64,000 bases of DNA, taken from the NCBI RefSeq assembly GCF_042100115.1, contig NC_091277.1, positions 1,178,001-1,242,000 on the forward strand, read 5' to 3'. This DNA comes from Alternaria dauci. Its lineage: Eukaryota; Ascomycota; Dothideomycetes; Pleosporales; Pleosporaceae. Position numbers and translations under genes: made by a program. The notes under the pieces are model-generated. The model did no database searches, was not told the DNA's origin, and was given only the letters and a program-made list of their open reading frames with translations. Below are positions 59,559 to 64,000 of the stretch, piece after piece (position 1 is the first letter of the stretch; every line of letters starts with the position of its first letter).

Positions 59559-62500
59559 CTATTCGGTCTGGGTAGACCCCGCTCCAATTGTGACCGAACT
59601 ATCGACAGCCTGCGTCTCTGCAACAGTCTGTGAAGCAGCTTGGGTGCTATTATTCTCCTTTGTAATCACATCCTGAGTCTGATCTTCCGACTGTACACTA
59701 CCTCCGACTTGACCGCTGCTCTCATCAGGTGTTTGACCCTCGTCATCCTCATGGTCCTCAGCTCCATCCATATCTACGTCTGCGTTTTGCTCTTGTGGAC
59801 TTTGTGTCTCAGAAATTCTGTTCCGATCGACTTGTTCATTCTTAATCTGAACCGCCGTCCTCATTGCAGAGCCACTGTTTCGCGATCGTGGGTGTGCAGT
59901 GTGATCGCGATTCTCCTCAAAGACTTGACGTGTGTAGTCTAGTTTCTTTCGTCCGGCGTCGATACCATCCGGAAACATTTTCCCCATGATTGCGTTGTGT
60001 TTATCGGTCGCGCTTGGGTCGGCAGCGTAGCAACTTGGGCTTGGTGTATCTGGCGCCTGTACCGAGGCCGCGTACTGGAGATTGGAAGGCGTAAAGCTCG
60101 AGCCTGTAGGCGAGTGACTTACTTGACTGTCTCTGCGCTCGTGTACTTTGCGGAGATTAGCTGCTGAGGATTGCGAACGCATATCTGGCCGGCCGTCTTT
60201 GCGTATCAACACGCCATCTGCGTTCCTAATGGGCTTGGTGCGCGTCTTCTTTCCCGACCCATACAGATCGCCGGGCGATCCAAAGCTCAGCGCACCTGTC
60301 ACGCCCTGTAAACCGAGACTGCTAGCATGGTCGCTGATTGCGTAGCCGCCACGACCACCTCCGCCACCACTGCCGCGGCGTGCAATGCCTCCTCGTCCTG
60401 CTTGCCCTATGTGGTTGTAGTATCCAGCCGAGGTGGTCTGCGAATCGGGAACACCTTGCCAATCGTCCCTCTCCCATTCGGGTGTTCCGAGTATACCGTG
60501 GTGTTGAACTGGCATGCTCTTCCTTCCTCTACCGCCCCGACTTCCAGGACCTCCGCTACCACGTGGACGCCCGCGCGGTCGATGCTCAACCGTGCGCTGA
60601 GACTCGGGTTGCCAGCTGGCGTCCGAAGGGCCATCTTGTGTGGTGTATGGAACGTGGTATGACTGTTGCGGTTGCGATCCCAGCGTCGATTGGGGAACAG
60701 TTTGCTGAGATGGTATGACCTGCGTAGGTGTCTGGAACCGATCATCTGTCATAGGAGTTTGCTGCGAAGCTGTGTAGCCCGAAATACCATCTTCCACTAT
60801 TTTCTGCCTCTTGGTAGCTTCAGTTGCATAAGCATTGCTTCCCTGCGGAGTCTCAAGGCCATTTTGGTGGCCCCGTTTCACGCCTGCGTTGACGGTAGCC
60901 CATCCGCTAGTCTGGCTGTTTGTAGGCTGAACACCCACTGTGACAGACGTTGTAGGAGGAGGTTCAAACAAAGATTGCTGAAGCTGGCCATTGGGTGTTG
61001 GCTGAGATGTTCTGTTGCTCGACGTCACTGTTGGTGTACCTTGATGTGATGTAGTGGTGGTAGGAGCAGGCTGGGAAGGCTGCGTCACTGATGTATGTGG
61101 CGCCTGGTACATGGAGGGCGGTGCTTGTGAAGGCTCGGGTCTGGCGCGCTCCTCCAGTCGATAGATTTTGTCCTTCATGATCTCAACATGAAGCTTCAAG
61201 TTGTCTAGGTCAGTCGTCTTATGCGACACGTCATTCAACTGCCGCGCCAGAAGCTCCATTGCTGAAGTTTGAGCCACGGGTGGCGCAACTGAGCTAGCTG
61301 ACTGCCTTTGCATCCGAATTGCCTGTAGCTCATGGTTAATGGATTCCATCGTATGGTGGATGCCTTGCATCTCGCTTTGGAGTCTTGCAGCCAGCGTTTC
61401 GATTCTTTGGATATCGGCACTTTGTCGAATGAACTTGGTGTGGAACTCCTGGATTGTTTCTTCCATTGCTCCAACCGCCTCCTGACCGGTTTTTATGTCG
61501 CGAGTGTGCGCAGCTAAGGCGCCACTATTCTGAGACATCTGCGTCTGTAGACGTGCCATAGCATCCATATTGACATCTTGTGGTGAACGAGGGTAGTGAT
61601 GACCGTTTATTGGAGCCCTCTCGACACGAGACCATTCTCGGGCTGTCATTGCGGGAGCTTCAAACTGGCCACTCGTCGATTTAACGTCAGGTCGTATATG
61701 AGACCCATGGGCCCCTTGATGATGGGACAAAGAAGATTGCAATAAAGTTTGGGCCATGTCTTGAGACACAACGTGTGGAGAATCTCGTATCGAAGGAGAG
61801 TGCTTGGACGATGGTGCTATCATTGACTGCTTGCTGCCTCCGATAGGCTGCAACGACTGCTGTTGTATTATGTCACGCTCCTGAGATTGCTCGTACCAAC
61901 TGCGTAAGTGATCTGCGTGCTCTACAGATGGCGCACGCGAGTCGATCTCCATGGCCTCAGCTGACGATGCGTTTGGTGTTCCAGCCGACGATGACGGACT
62001 GGGTGTGTCTTCATTCACTAGCAAATCCGCTCAAGTGTCGAGTTCAGGTCCGACCACAATGAACTGGTTTGTTGCTATCTCGCATTGCAATTCAATGCGA
62101 CCCAGCTTGAAGAAGTCTCGTCCACTGAAGCGAATCACATGTCAGCCACCATGCTAATGAATGTCGATGACTTCCATCATAGAAAAAAACTGGGAATAAG
62201 CATGCACGAACATGTGAAAACTTGCAACGTCGATGGGTGATGTCACTTACCGAAAAGATCCCTTTCCTGCGGGTGCAGCAATAACAGTGAACCCAATTGC
62301 TGTTTTGTGACAGTCAGGGTTGGGACAAGACAAAGGCTGGATGGTACTGTTGCGACGTCAGTCCAGAAGCCTCGGGGAGTTTGAAAGAACAACAATTAGG
62401 AATGCGGGATGTAGAATGCGGGCGGACCGGTTCGATGGATGTTAATCTATAGTGCGAGAAGATTTGGTACGACTAGCGTGGGTACGCTTATAGGATGAAA

Positions 62501-62966
62501 CTTAAAATATCGTACAACCCGTTGCAGCCGGGATAAACCCGCTTATATGTTAAGAGTTTGTTGATAGCCGGTAAAAGGTATAATAGGGAGAGATATGACA
62601 AACGGATGGGAAGAAAGGACTAATGTGGGGATTAGATTGAGCTTACCATCCTGCTAATTCGGTGCCCTTTGACGCCGCTTTTCGTTTGCCCATGGGTCGC
62701 AAGGTAGAGCTGTAAGAGCCCAGAAGCGAGGGGACGTAATAGCTGCCGGTGACCTTGTACCAGGAGTTGTAAAAATCTCCTATGTTGTTCTTGCATCTCT
62801 TACAGAATGCTTTGGTCGCACGACTGGCTGGCGGTGGACATGGAGACGCCTCATCAGCAGTTTCCGCACCCCCAGCTGCCAGCGGCTGGGCCATGGATGG
62901 CTGGAGTTGATGTGTTCCCAGATCTAGATTCATCTCACCAATGCCGGATCGTCTGGAGCCCGCCAT
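59559..62966 (-). CDS. Mis18-like zinc-domain protein with AT-hook and coiled coils, interrupted by an in-frame TGA
   Basis: Exons 62966-62647, 62346-62251 and 62124-59559 join in one frame of exactly 994 codons, but codon 170 (62031-62033) is TGA. Before it, 169 residues carry a Mis18/yippee-like zinc domain: CKRCKNNIGDF (Cys55, Cys58), GCTIQPLSCPNPDC (Cys107, Cys114, Cys119) and FKLGRIELQCE. After it, the same frame continues ADLLVNEDTPSPSSS for 823 residues with no usable ATG near its start. That part has two coiled coils (about 61570-61290 and 61290-61130), an AT-hook-like HRPRGRPRGSGG near 60570 and a conserved-looking ADGVLIRKDGRPDMRS. Mis18 proteins load centromeric histone; the assignment is inference. 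Explanations: nonsense mutation, sequence error, readthrough, or a non-obvious intron (donor GTCGCA, acceptor AATGAAG) that would remove conserved residues. Confidence 0.7.
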
Positions 62967-64000
62967 GGACACAGCCCATTGATGCAGTTGTGCCTCGTCG
63001 GTAACTGCAAGTGAGCGGAGATGGTGCACGAAAGAGTTTAGATAGCAACAACTCAAAGTTTGGCGATAGAATGTGTACACAGGGTAGGCGGAACTATCGG
63101 TTTTCTGGTACGCGACGAACGTACGCGTCTCAATCCAGGATACCGTTTCAGCAAGCGCAGTGAGATTGGAAGCGAAGAGGAGGAGAATGGTATGGCCCAA
63201 CAAAAAAAATAAGCGGTTGCGGCGGAGGACGAACCTTGAAATCGAGAGCTAGTTCAGAGGAAGGAAAGGACAAGCAAAATAATTAGCAGGAGTTATTCCA
63301 TGATTAGCCATGCATGAGGCCGAGTGGAGTTAGCGCGCCTCGCTATCAATTTAGATGGGCTCTATTGCGAAAAAGCCGTGAAGGCGTCTCGTGTCGCAAG
63401 CGCAACACGCTAGCTGTTCCATCTCGCGCGATAGCGGTCCTGGGCCTTCCAGCTGTGATTTCCTCTTGTCATCGGACATGAGTGATTCTTCACTGTCCAA
63501 TGCACGCATGTGCCGGCTTGTACAGGCATGGCCTTGTGTTACTGCAGGTCAATTACTGGTAGGTATTATCGACGGCGCAGTTTATTCGTCCCGGGCCACG
63601 CGCCGGCTATCTTTATTGCTCTCAGATTGCAACGATCACAAGTGCCAAGTCTGACCCACAGCATGTGCCAATAAGCATAAACACCTAGGAAAGTCGAGGA
63701 TGATACAATGTCTGGGGCTATATGTTTGCATGCGTGACTATATCTGGCTAGACCAAGTGTCCTGGCTGCGATCCATGGCTTCGTCAGCGGCATTATCCTA
63801 ATTTGTACGTTGCTGTCATGATGCCGGAATGATTACCGGCGGACTCGAGGCAGCCACGCCACACAAGAGAAAAATCAAACACCCTATCTAGACAGCCGCT
63901 ACTAGAGAGCGTTTTGTTTTCTTTTTCTGTAGAATACCCTACCTCGGCAACTACAGGGGGAGTGTTTAATCTTTGTATTGTGCGGCAACTCGGACACTCC
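62967..64000. promoter_or_regulatory. Promoter of the Mis18-like gene and right flank
   Basis: About 1 kb without a supported gene. The minus frame stays open from the ATG at 62966 up to 63203 without another ATG, so some of this may be 5'UTR. The right end holds a third copy of the MITE-like element. Confidence 0.45.
63855..63984 (-). mobile_element. MITE-like element, two internal units, reverse orientation
   Basis: The left end on the plus strand is CACGCCACACAAGAGAAAAA; the other end near 63984 (CTTTGTATTGTGCGG) is a degenerate inverse. Reading the minus strand, two units are visible (CCCTGTAGTTGCCGAGGTAG and a weaker TAGTAGCGGCTGTCTAGATA). The length, about 130 bp, is the size expected for two units. 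Flanks are CAGC (63851-63854) and CAAC after 63984, a possible 4-bp duplication with one change. Confidence 0.65.

Overview
This window is nuclear DNA from a filamentous ascomycete (Pezizomycotina). A pleosporalean Dothideomycete is my best guess, but that is inference. Evidence: about 20 protein genes in 64 kb, each with its own promoter; very short introns (mostly 45-60 bp) with GTRNGT donors and CTRAY-AG ends; fungal families such as DUF3176, VPS10, PMT4, YEA4-type transporter and proteinase-K-like S8 protease; no operons, rRNA, tRNA or CRISPR. Joining exons at the splice sites I describe gives an intact frame for every gene except two, which carry an in-frame stop.

Layout. 1-10.6 kb is sparse and accessory-like: an MFS transporter (+), a DUF3176 membrane protein (-) with a TAG in its 5' part, a secreted FAD oxidoreductase (-) and a possible gene relic near 6.6 kb. 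10.6-19.4 kb holds the sorting receptor VPS10 and a secreted subtilisin. 19.4-21.9 kb is gene-poor with one coding-like relic. From 21.9 kb housekeeping genes dominate: SDH1, ribosomal protein uL3, PP2A B subunit, a YEA4-like nucleotide-sugar transporter, PMT4, PEX5, a mitochondrial two-RRM protein, AMP deaminase, a Cys-rich protein, an ELMO-domain protein, a Ser-rich unknown, CCT4 and RPT1. 55-64 kb is repeat-rich and holds a NAPE-PLD-like hydrolase, a secreted RNase T2 and a gene with a Mis18-like N-terminus interrupted by TGA.

Most notable: (1) a small transposable-element family with about 25-bp terminal inverted repeats beginning CACGCYATACAAG, 4-bp target duplications (ACAG, GTAC) and an internal unit of about 52 bp present 1, 2 or 5 times in three copies; (2) the in-frame TGA at 62031-62033 joining a 169-codon zinc-binding Mis18-like region to a further 824 codons (823 residues plus the terminal stop); (3) an in-frame TAG in the DUF3176 gene, explained by either a mutation or an unusual 51-60 bp intron; (4) a C-tract/G19 long hairpin downstream of RPT1 and a 15-bp intergenic hairpin near 50.4 kb.

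Functionally, several genes serve the secretory pathway (VPS10, PMT4, YEA4-like transporter, subtilisin, RNase T2). CCT4 and RPT1, a chaperonin and a proteasome subunit, are head to head on a 330-bp shared promoter.
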